A stretch of 64,000 nt of DNA from Xenoacremonium recifei (lineage: Eukaryota; Ascomycota; Sordariomycetes; Hypocreales; Nectriaceae): positions 124,001 to 188,000 of the forward strand of contig WOFQ01000038.1 of assembly GCA_012184525.1 (NCBI GenBank), read 5' to 3'. Positions within the stretch are counted from its first letter, which is position 1. Each line of letters opens with the position of its first letter. Below are positions 54,449-64,000 of the stretch, piece by piece. A program made the translations under genes and the position numbers. The notes below the pieces were generated by a model. The model did not search any database and was not told where the DNA came from. It was given only the letters and a program-made list of their open reading frames with translations.

Positions 54449-54830
54449 CGTCACGTCACGGGTGTGAGTTGCGTCTCATCACAGTCAATTTCGAGCGTCT
54501 TTGACTGATTGAGTGAGCAAGCAAGAGAATGAGGGGCTGCGTAGTGAGCGATTATTGAGGCTGAGGCAACCATCGCCTTACATGCGACCTGCATATTACC
54601 AGTCCAATGAAACCCCTGCTTTAAGCGCCTCCGCATGCAGCTGAGGGACTGGCGATTCACTCGAGCCTGATGACCTGTGGACTTGATTGTACAACCTCAC
54701 GAGTCTTTTCCAATAGCCGTACCTTCAGTGAAAAGCTGGCCTTGACAAAGCCCAACAGCCGATACCAGAAGCTGATCTTTAAGATAACCCTCCTTCGGCC
54801 GTTTGGCCGTCACCATGGTCATTCGTTGCC
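54449..54830. other. Divergent promoter, DUF7580-type gene and zinc-finger gene
   Basis: This 382-base gap holds both 5' ends. No motif stands out. Confidence 0.45.
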
Positions 54831-57800
54831 ATGGATCGCAACCAGGAACGAGGAGCGATTGCGCTCAGCGTCCAGAACGTTCTCAGGTCGTTGCGGAATG
54901 TTGCGACATCATTCAAGCAAGAGGCAGAGTCTCCAGATGAGTCTGACGATAAACTCCGCGACCTACTTCCAATCTTCGAGAATGAGATCGTTCGCTTCAA
55001 GATGTGGGCTGGAAACCTAGCGGCTCATCAGAGTGGCTCAGCCTCGCTCGATCACCGACTACGAGAGGCACCACATCTCCAGGAACAGGTCGTCTACCTT
55101 CTACGTGACATATCTGAATCTCTGGAAGATGCTATCGCCGTGACTTCACGAGGAGAGTCTCTTGGCGGCAAGGGAAATATTCAAGACAAGCCAGGATCTC
55201 GTCCCAGCAGCCCTGAGCTAAGCAGCGACGACGATAGCTTCACCGACTCAGATATGGACGACGATGGCGATGTTTCGCCGGAAGCAAGGTTATCAACAGT
55301 CTGCACCGACATTGCGGAGGCCATCGATTGTCTTCTGCGCCTGTCCGTCGCAATCGCCAACCCAGCACCATATGAAAGATTCCGAAAACTCGGAGCCGGC
55401 CCTGACGAAGATGTCTCTTTCTACGAAGAACATGATGTCCACTACGTTCAAGACAAGTTCCCAAAGATCAACCAGGATCTGTCACCAGTCCTAGGCAAAT
55501 TCATCACTCGCCGGCGCCAGTTCTTCAAGTATCGCGAGGCACATCACAACAGGCTAGCGGCAGGCCTAGATGTTGAAACTCACAAGGACACAAGCAAGAC
55601 AGAGATTGTCCCGCAGACTGTAGCGTCGTCGCTTCCAGAACAACTCAAGGCATCTGGGGTAATTGATGAGGACACTCGATCTGAGATGGCCTTGTCCGAG
55701 ACGTCATATGCTACCTCGGCAGGCTATTTGATGCAAGAGGATGGACAGATGAAGCCGGCCCCTCCGCTGAAGGTTCCCCCACCACCACCAGAGGCAGAAA
55801 ACGGAGTGTTTGAGTGTCCGTTCTGTTATAGAATGATATCCGCCAGCACTCGAGTGGCATGGAAGTAAGTGTTGCCCCTCCATCAGTCTCATCAACGTCT
55901 AATACTCTACTTGTAGGCGTCACGTTTTTGGGGATCTTCGCCCATACACTTGTCTCTTATCATCCTGTGTTGAGTTGAATACCGACTTTGATCGCCGCCA
56001 CCGATGGCAACTTCACGTCTCACAATATCATTGGCGCACGTGGTCCTGTGCCTTCGAATGCGGCGGCACGTTCCCATCTTTAGCAGAACTCAAAGATCAC
56101 ATTCGCCAGAGGCACCTACCGAACGCAAGTGAAGAGCATCTCGGCACCGTCGTGTCTCGCGGTGAAGCATCCGTCTCAGAAGATTTCACTAAAGAATGCC
56201 CTCTTTGTGGACATGCTGTCTCCGGGTTGAAGTCGTATATCAAGCACGTTGGGCGGCACCTAGAGCAGCTCGCCCTGTTTGCCCTTCCTGATATCAATTC
56301 CGAATCATTAGAGGATGACGTGGACAGTGACGCACAAAATAACACAGCATCTGACATCGAAGCAAGGTCGGACGACGCCAGCAGTTCCACAGCCTCGTCT
56401 AAGGCTCGTGAGCAATTAGAAATAGTTCAAGAAACGCAACCAGACGTAAGATTGACACCGAAAGCACTGGTGAAGGGTAGAGAGCTTACTCTTCGCCACA
56501 GATCGCACAGCCTCTAGGTACCTTAGAACACGTGGGAACGCAGATCACCATACCCGCGGAACTAGTTGACTATTTCATTGGCAATGATTACACCTGGAAA
56601 TACGAGATTGAAAGGAGTTCTGGTGCTCTTATCTCAATTGAGAGGGTAGGTGGCCTCCCGGGGCCTGATGACCCCTCAGAAGGAAACGACTAACGCAATA
56701 CAATATCAGGCGCCTAATGACGACGCAGGTGCGTATATCTGCGCAATTACGGGATCTCGTAATGCGACCACCCTGGCAGCCAGTCGCATAAACCGGATCA
56801 AGACGGATGAGATGCTTCGCCGACAACAAGAGTCTTATTTAAATCCTCATGAACGAGAGGTAAGACCGTGGCTAAAAAAAAAGGGCTCCGAAGCGGATCC
56901 ATTGAAAAAGGAAATTGAGGAAATTGAAGCCATGGCAAAAGATGCTGAACTAAGGGCTAAACTCGAGCTCGAGGCCGAGAGGGAGGCTGCTTTAAATACG
57001 ACAAAGGCTAAACAGGCAGAAAAGGAAGCCAATGAGAGGTTAAAGAGGCAGATCATTGAGGAGACAAGATCCAAGCTCGACGAAGCCTCAAAGAAGGTCA
57101 AGACAGCTGAGCCAATCAAGTTCAAAGACGCTGTAGGCCGAAAGTTCAGCTTCCCGTTCCACCTTTGCGCTACTTGGACGGTATGATCCTTCCTCAGTCA
57201 CAGTCTCACGCAGACATTGCTAACATTATAACAGGGCATGGAGGAGCTTATCAAGCAAGCGTTCCTCCAAGTCGAGGTACTGGGTCCTCATGTCATGGAG
57301 GGCCATTACGATCTCTTGAGCCCTGAAGGCGAGATTATTCTTCCCTCTGTTTGGGAGAAGGTGATACAGCCAGGCTGGGCTATTACTATGGCAATGTGGC
57401 CAAGGCTTGAAATGTACCCTGTGAAGCCGCCTATTCCTCGACGAGATGTTCTTGAAGTGCCGTCTCCTAGAGTAGGATCATCAAGGTCATAGAAGACTAC
57501 CATCCCCCGTCCAATGGAATGCTAATGGGCTTATACTTCCAGGACTCCCAATACACCGACCAGCGCTGTCTCCCAAGTCGACATCGTCCGCCAGAAGACG
57601 GGGAAATTGGTTGAGAAGAGCTCCGACTATAACGACTGGGTGACTGATCATTCCGAACATGACTTGCCCGAAGCGCCACCACCAATGCCGGCTCAGTCGC
57701 CCTCTCACCCCTCCTCCTCTCCCCCTGTTGAAGAGCATGAAAGGACACTTGCTTCGTCTTCTTCTCCACCTCCGCCTCGTAGGCGAACCAGTGAACGAAG

Positions 57801-59128
57801 GGATTCCGCACATGAGTATACCCATCGTAAGGACTTATGAGTTCCATGTTGAATATACGCTAACTCCAGTAGCCCTTATCCTACCAAGGCCCGTTGAGCC
57901 AGAGCCGTCTCAGCAGCAAGAGACGGACGGCATGGCTCAAAAAGAAGAACAAACCGAGGCACCAGGCAGCCGACAGTCTAGCGGAGTCTCGCGCCAGCAG
58001 AGCGCCGAGTCGCCCTTGAGCTGGCTCCGGGAACGACTTCGCAACAGCGGCGGAGGCTCCGGCAGCAGCTCATCCCGCGAGGGAAGTAAAATTGAACGGC
58101 AGCAGGCAAGGGAGAATGGGTACGAGCAGCGCATTCGTGAGAACCTAGAGGCATCCTGGACAGAAGAGGCCGATATCGTCATCGCCAAGGACATACAGAA
58201 GGCGATAGAGGAGGCAGAGAGGAGGAAGAAGAATCGGATGTTGGCAGAGCAAAACAGAAGATTGAAGGAGCGGAGCAAACGTCAACTTCGCTTTCGGCCA
58301 GAGGACAAAAAAAGGAGCCAAGACGTGTTCGGCGAGTTTGTCGTCCCGGACCAGGACCACCCCACAACTCTCGATGAGCATCGTTCCCTTCGCCCTTCTC
58401 CTGGCGACGCTGTTCTTGTCACACACCTAGATAATGGGAGACACTCGGAGATTTCACAAATGGCAGGGAGGCACCCGCTTCCAGACGATGAAGAATTTCC
58501 ATTCGGTGATAAAGATCAGGGATCAAGTTCGTCAAATCAGGCTTCTGAAGTGCAGAGTAATGTCGACTCTACCACCAAGGAAACGACGCGCTCCGATCTC
58601 AACACTGTGTCCGAAGTCAAGCGCGACGTGGAAAAGGGGCAGCCGCGGAAAGGTATCTTGAAGCCGCCAAAGGACATCTTCCCTGAAGATCCGAACCCCC
58701 CTCGCGAAGGAGTAGCGCCTCTAAAAGACAAGAAATTGGCAGAGGTGCCCCCGGGCGCAAGATGGACAAAGCTTGATCGCAGAATCGTTAATGAGGAGGC
58801 ATTGACGATTGGCCATGAACGATTTGAGGTGAAGGATGATTGTATCATTGTTCTGAGAGTATTGGGCAAAGAGGAGATCCAGGCATATGCTACTGCGACA
58901 CAAGTTCTACGAGAAAGGGCCAGAGATGCAGATATAGATGCCGATGCCCCCACGCCACAAAACCCCGTCACAGTTCCCGATCTCAGAGACAATTCCCGAG
59001 GGCCAGGCCTCACGTCCCGTGGTAGCGGGCAGGAATTGCCCCCATCAATCAACGAGCAGCCGAGCCCGTCGCCACAACCACAACCTCAGCCATCGGATTC
59101 CCAGGACCCAACTTACAAAGGGAAATGA
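54831..59128 (+). CDS. Large C2H2/KH-like/ubiquitin-like/DUF8035-type fungal protein
   Basis: Seven exons join several apparent ORFs into one frame: 54831-55864, 55917-56445, 56502-56645, 56710-57180, 57235-57485, 57543-57826 and 57870-59128. The introns are 43-64 bases and the product is 1323 aa. Visible in order: an N-terminal helical region (about 1-115) and acidic linker; an acuF-like C2H2 region (FECPFCYRMIS, YTCLLSSC, CAFECGGTFPSLAELKDHIRQRH, CPLCGHAVSG) at about 330-455; a KH-like segment near 535-605; a charged coiled coil near 620-690; a ubiquitin-like domain from FKDAVGRKFSFPFHLCATW to ITMAMWPRLE at about 705-785; low-complexity sequence; and a C-terminal DUF8035-type motif (PPGARWTKLDRRIVNEEAL) near 1195-1255. 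The last intron has two acceptors three bases apart. Function is unknown; a nucleic-acid-binding scaffold is a guess. Confidence 0.8.
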
Positions 59129-60045
59129 AAGCTCTTAGAGATCTTAGCTGAAGCAGCAAACAAGGACAAATAGGAGTAGAGCAGTTCTAGGCTTAAGAAA
59201 ATGTCTATCCCCGGTTTGACCGAGTGAGCTATGCATACCTCGTACTAGGCGAGCATATGCCACCAATCACCACAACAGGTCCAATTGAACAGGTATTACA
59301 CCAGCGTGACACTTTGTTTACATGCGAATTCCGTTATCGCCATCTTCTAGGACGGGCATGCTTGAAAGACTCGTTGTGTCAGGTTCGACGTTTTGCATGA
59401 CACAAATCCATCATGTTAATCTATTATCACAAGCCTCGGTGTTTGAATGGAGAGCCTGCTGCGAGAGCTATCCATGTTCACCGTCACCTTACACGCGGCG
59501 ATCGACTATAATAATTTCCTAATAACCCCTGGCTCAACTTCACAGACCAAGCAGGAATTGCGGGTGCATTGACGAAAAGTGGATTTATACTGACGTTGAT
59601 CCAGATGCTTACGTGGCGATGGAAGCCAAGCGCGGCTCAATGCTTTGCTTCACCTAGATACTCTAACTCAAGGTTAGTGCTGTAGTTTCTTTCATCCTCA
59701 TGCCAAGCTGATCGTCCGGCAGATGGAATGTACCATACCTTCTTCGTACAGAAGACCCGGGGCGCTTTGTTTCATGTCACCTCTGATAGGCTGGCAAGCT
59801 GGGCGTTCCTGAGTCCCAGCACGGAGTATTCGTCAAGGACTTGCGTAACCACATTAAGATGCAACTTGAATGGCTCCCTTAATGACCCAGCTGCGTTCGC
59901 CGCGTTAGTGAGGTCATGGAGGTTTGTTGAGTATAAAAGATGGATGCGACCTCGACATCCAAGCTAGAATCAGGCTCTTTAGCATTCAAGATACACACAA
60001 TCCAGAAAAAAAGAGCCGCTATTACTATCCTTTGATTCAATCACC
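59129..60045. other. Intergenic region upstream of the dioxygenase gene
   Basis: This 917-base gap contains no supported gene. A TATAAAA box lies at 59932-59938. Confidence 0.45.
59932..59938 (+). promoter_or_regulatory. TATA box of the dioxygenase gene
   Basis: TATAAAA lies 108 bases upstream of ATG 60046, at a usual distance for a fungal core promoter. Confidence 0.5.
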
Positions 60046-61208
60046 ATGCGTTTCTCACTTACAGCTCTCTCCGGCCTGGTCTTCCTCAGCGGAAGTGCCC
60101 TTGCGCATCCGGGTCACGACATGTCAACTGAGATCGCGGAGCGCCGCGAATTCCTCAACTCTGTCAAGAGGGCCTCCTTGAGTCACTGTACCGAGAAGCT
60201 TGCAGCACGCGGTGTTCATCAACGAAATATTCAACGTCGAGCCGCTCAGGTCGAACAGGCCCGAGCCAAGCGAGGAATCACGAAGCGGGATCTGGACAGT
60301 GTCTTGAGCGCCTCCCATAACGAAACCGGCCAAGGATACAGCGTTTCAACGGACCCCAGTATTCTCTTTGCTGGAAACCACTCCTGCGTTCTGACACCTG
60401 AAGTGACGCAGGGCCCTTACTGTAAGTAACAGGACTAAATCCCAGTTGAATTGTTTGTGTGAAATACTGAATCACATTAGATGTATCCGGGGAGTACGTC
60501 CGCCGCAATATTATTGAAGATCAAGAGGGTATCGATGTGATTCTCGATTATCAAGTCATCGACGTGGATACCTGCGAGCCTGTTCCCAATGTCTACTTAG
60601 AGATTTGGCACTGCAACTCGACTGGTGTCTACTCCGGAATTGTTGCCAGCGGCAACGGCGAGAGTTCCGATTCCGAGAACATCGATACTACTTTCCTTCG
60701 CGGCATTCAACTTACCGACTCGGATGGTGTGGCTCAGTTCGAGTCTCTCTTCCCAGGTCATTATACAAGCCGAGCGAACCACATCCACCTCATGGTTCAT
60801 ACCAACGCAACTCTGTACCCGAACAACACCCTCGGCAGCAAGAACTACGCCAGCCATGTTGGTCAAGCTTTCTTCGACCAGGACTTGATCTCCGATGTCG
60901 AGACTAATGCGCCTTACAATACCAACACCCAGGACCTGACAACCAATGAGGACGACAGCATCCTGAGCGAGGAGACCGAGACGGATGGAGTTGACCCTAT
61001 GATGGAGTACACTTACCTTGGAAAATCTGTCAAGGAGGGACTCTTCCTTTGGCTATCCTTCGGCATCAACACTACGCTTTCTGACGAGATTACGCCTGCT
61101 GCGTATTTGTACACTGATGGGGGCGTCGAGAACGACGACTCGGGATCTATTGGAGGAGGAAGCCCTGCCTCTGGCACTCCACCTAGCGCCACCACGACTG
61201 AGGCCTAA
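60046..61208 (+). CDS. Secreted intradiol ring-cleavage dioxygenase
   Basis: Predicted to cleave catechol-type rings between the hydroxyls using non-haem Fe(III), probably outside the cell. Exons are 60046-60421 and 60481-61208 (59-base intron, GTAAGT, CATTAG); the product is 367 aa. A signal peptide is visible at residues 1-20 (MRFSLTALSGLVFLSGSALA), followed by HPGHDMS and a Lys-Arg-rich region that may be a propeptide. The first iron-ligand Tyr lies in GPYYVSGEY, built across the intron. Other signatures are DVDTCEPVPNVYLEIWHCNSTGVYSG, the second Tyr and the His pair in FPGHYTSRANHIHLMVHTN. The tail is Gly/Ser/Thr-rich. The domain layout is that of fungal extracellular dioxygenases linked to aromatic and lignin-derived compound breakdown. 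No pathway partners are adjacent. Confidence 0.92.
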
Positions 61209-64000
61209 GGATACAAGTCTTCTTACATTTGGCAAATGACCAAAAGTAGTGAAACGGCAGCACGTCTTGGAATTACTTCTTGTCGACGCATAGAATAGAG
61301 ATAGACAAAACTGGCATACGCATAGACTAGCCTAGATTATAGACGAGATCGCGGCGAATTCATTCATACTCTTGCAAATTGTGAAGCAGTGAAGTCTACG
61401 GCCGGGTTGATACATGTCAGTCATTGCTGAATGTATGTCTCCTTCGTGAATATGGGGGCTCCATCATCAAGTCATATCGAGCCCTTGATGTGGAATCCAG
61501 AGCAGCTTGCACTCTACACTCTTCATAGGACTCAAACGGGTTTATTAGAGAATATAGGGCACGGCGAAAGGAAACACCGCGCTCGCCGCTGAGAATGAAA
61601 TGAAGCCATACTTGCTGTTGTTCGGAATCAATCGTCCACGAGGGAGGACCGCATCGCCGAAGACAGGGTGGTCAAGGAAGACGACGAGTGGAAGAAATTC
61701 TCCATATCCTGGAGACAAGAACACGCTTTGGTCCTCACAATAAGCAAATATAGTTTACAATAGTGTGATTGAGAATCTTTGGGATCATTGGTCGAATCCC
61801 TCTTTCGAAATCTGTGGGTGTATCTCATAGATCTTCCAGTCATGAAGATTCGCATTCTGGAAAGACATGAGGGTGTTCTTCTCGATGCTTGAGACAGAAA
61901 AGAAGAACTTGCAGCTCGCAAATTCTAAGAAAAGCTTCAAAATAATGAGTAGGTTATGAGTTCACGTTAGAACATGATCAATTCTCCTACAAATGTGCAT
62001 GCCATGACAAATAGTAGATCATGACTGTCATAAAAGGTCATATTTCGCGTAGCCCTAAATTTCCCCCATCCATGGCATTTTAGTCATCGGAGGAACAGAA
62101 ACAATAGGAATAGGGGCCGCTGATTAAGGACCGACGGTAGGGGATTGCGAGATTGAGTTTGGTCGGGTCAAACGGCCGAAGCGCCACGACAGGGGATCGG
62201 CAAGGGTAATAATAATTACAGCCTATCTCAGAGTTTATGGAAGACTCGAGAGACTTGGAAAGGAGTGGGAACTAGTTGCTCGAGAACCATGGAGTGCGGA
62301 AATAGGTCACATGAACGGCCTGCTGCCAGATATCCGACCAGATCTCCGTTTTCACGAGAGCATGACGAATGCGCGCGCGGATGTCGTGGGATCTTGCTTG
62401 CGTCGTGGGTAATTTAGCATGTACTCCGTACTCGTAGGCTTGCTACGTTGCCCATCCCCATCCATGCCCGCAGTGCCCAGAAATATCCCGCGGCCTACGG
62501 GTTGTGGGAACCGACTCCTGGCGTCAATCATCAGCATGATATCGAGAAGCAAACTCGAGATCGACTCTCAGCCACTGAAAATGGGTTCGCTGCTACTGCA
62601 GTCAAGGCATGTCAGCCGTTCTAGCGCTTCTGTCAGACGCCCGTCGTGGCCAGTGAGAGCGCCTCCTCAGCGCCTCTCAGCTGGGTGCGATCGTGAAGAA
62701 CGCCCCATCATGTGGCCCAACGCCCTAAATATAAGAGAGTTCAAGCGCGCGGGGCGGCGGCGGCGCTTCTCTGAGGTGGTGGTCCCCGTCGTTCAGCTGG
62801 GATGGGCTCGGCGCAGCCGCTGAGAGCCTGTGACATGCTCCTCGATCCTCGTGTCTCTCGGCAGCCTCTTCCAGCGCCGCACGATGCCCCCTTTCGCCGT
62901 TAGCAGCGTGCTAATATGCCGAGGAGGGGTGGCCCGGTCACCTTGGGAGGCCAGAGGTATCGCCCCATAGTTGGCCGGTTGAGACGGTACCTTGCATCAA
63001 TCTCCAGGCGTTGCATTGGCTGGCCCCTAAAGTCGGGGCCAGGCAGAGCCCACGTTGTCTGATGCCGGACTGGCTGGAGCCCCAGCATGCGCGAGGACGA
63101 AAGTGGACAATTTGGATCAAGGAAGATCAACAAGAGAAGAGGCACAGCACTGAGGGAGGCTCTCCGATCCAGAATCCAGATCCCGTGATCTCAGCAGAGC
63201 AGAGGCGTCGCAAGCAAGGCAGGAGCGACCGGTCACCTCAGGCAGGGCAGGTGCCGACTTGCGAGTTGCCCCTCCTACCGTGATTCACTCGCGCTCCTCG
63301 CTGGCTGCGCACAGAAACAACAAATCCTGCCATCTTCATAATATTCCCAGTCTCCTCTCCTCTCCTCCTGTTCCTTCATCAGTACTCTCCCTCTACCCTT
63401 CGCCATTCACGGGCCTGCCTGTGCTCATACCGGTCCTGTCCACAGAAACCCCCGGGACCACTGAATTTCAGGGGCGCAGTCGAGAGACACCCGACCCAGA
63501 ATTCCACAACAGGCGGTCGAGACGATTCACAGCGAGATCAACAAAGACACTCACATACCGCATACCCGCGTCTTTTTTTGGCTCCTGCCGTCCTCGATCC
63601 CGCCTCCCGATCGCTCAGTCAGCTCAGCCTCCAGGGCCTTCACGCTCTCGTTCTCTGCTCCCTCAACCCTCTGTTCTCCTTCGTCTTTTCGCGAGATTTG
63701 TCCCGGTACCTGCTGTCTCCAACTTCCCCACGCGTCCGAGCGGGTACCGTTGCCTCCTCAGTCTCCTTACCAGGCCTCCCGCTGGCCAACAAACAAACAG
63801 CCCGCTCGCTGGCCTGGCCTGGCCTGCTTTCGCATTGCATCGCATCAACCCCTGGAAATTCCTGACGAGCGAGCCCTTCTAGCGGTGTTCCCGCTGTCAA
63901 GCCCCCCCAGTCTTCTTCTCACCTCTAAAAGACCTGGAACCCAGACCTTGCAACGACTTGCGCGGCGCCCTGAAGGTCTAAGTACTCGGTCGGTACCTTC
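61209..64000. other. 2.8-kb right-end region without a recognised gene
   Basis: Small ORFs occur on both strands without family signatures; the largest (plus strand, 63259-63882, starting at a non-ATG codon) is Pro/Ser/Arg-rich and overlaps competing frames. From about 63330 to 63800 the plus strand is strongly pyrimidine-rich with CTCCTCTCC runs, as in long 5' leaders of fungal genes. This suggests that a plus-strand gene begins beyond the window. No tRNA or repeat was recognised. Confidence 0.5.

Noticed and set aside
56650..57840. Separate small genes encoding the coiled-coil, ubiquitin-like and Ser/Pro-rich segments
   Set aside because: Frame-preserving introns join them to the upstream zinc-finger exons and the downstream DUF8035-type exon into one 1323-aa protein of known fungal layout.
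61628..61921. 97-codon minus-strand ORF downstream of the dioxygenase
   Set aside because: Ser/Arg-rich, no signature, no plausible splice partners.

Overview
The window is nuclear DNA of a filamentous ascomycete (Pezizomycotina). Four things point there: many short introns of about 45-115 bases with GTRNGT donors and CTAAY branch sites; a HET-domain protein; fungal Zn2Cys6 and fungal-transcription-factor domains; and fungal orthologues of GLE1, TLG1, SEC8, VMA1, PET127, ADE4 and YIH1. I cannot name the species. The protein style suggests Sordariomycetes, but that is only an impression. No rRNA, tRNA, CRISPR array or transposon was recognised.

Layout. 0-5.7 kb: start of a glutamine-dependent NAD+ synthetase (-, cut by the window edge), GLE1 mRNA export factor (+), TLG1-type SNARE (-), METTL25/RRNAD1-like methyltransferase (+). 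5.7-9.1 kb: 3.4 kb without a recognisable gene. 9.1-17.6 kb: CASTOR-like ACT-domain protein (+), YIH1/IMPACT (-), divergent epoxide-hydrolase-like protein (-), HID1 protein (-). 17.9-24.8 kb: a candidate catabolic locus made of a short Zn2Cys6 protein (-), a fungal-transcription-factor-domain protein with no zinc cluster (+), an ACS-family MFS transporter (-) and a tartrate/D-malate-type decarboxylating dehydrogenase (+). The two divergent promoters of this locus share near-identical CGG-N12-CCG elements. 24.8-26.6 kb: degenerate repeats. 26.6-30 kb: ENA-type Na+ P-ATPase (+). 30.3-39.2 kb: PET127 (+), secreted acid sphingomyelinase (+), flavin monooxygenase (+). 39.8-42 kb: HET-domain protein (+). 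42.1-52.2 kb: VMA1 with a possible long N-terminal extension (+), SEC8 (+), ADE4 in 19 exons (-). 52.6-59.1 kb: DUF7580-type protein (-) and a large zinc-finger/ubiquitin-like protein (+). 60-61.2 kb: secreted intradiol dioxygenase (+). 61.2-64 kb: no gene recognised, ending in pyrimidine-rich sequence.

Most genes are unrelated housekeeping genes. The part that reads as one functional unit is 17.9-24.8 kb: a plausible substrate-inducible uptake and oxidation module for a small hydroxy-dicarboxylic acid, with the DNA-binding and regulatory modules of its presumed activator on two divergent genes. All splice models were made by eye from splice-site motifs, reading-frame continuity and family conservation. 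For every complete model the exon lengths sum to a multiple of three.
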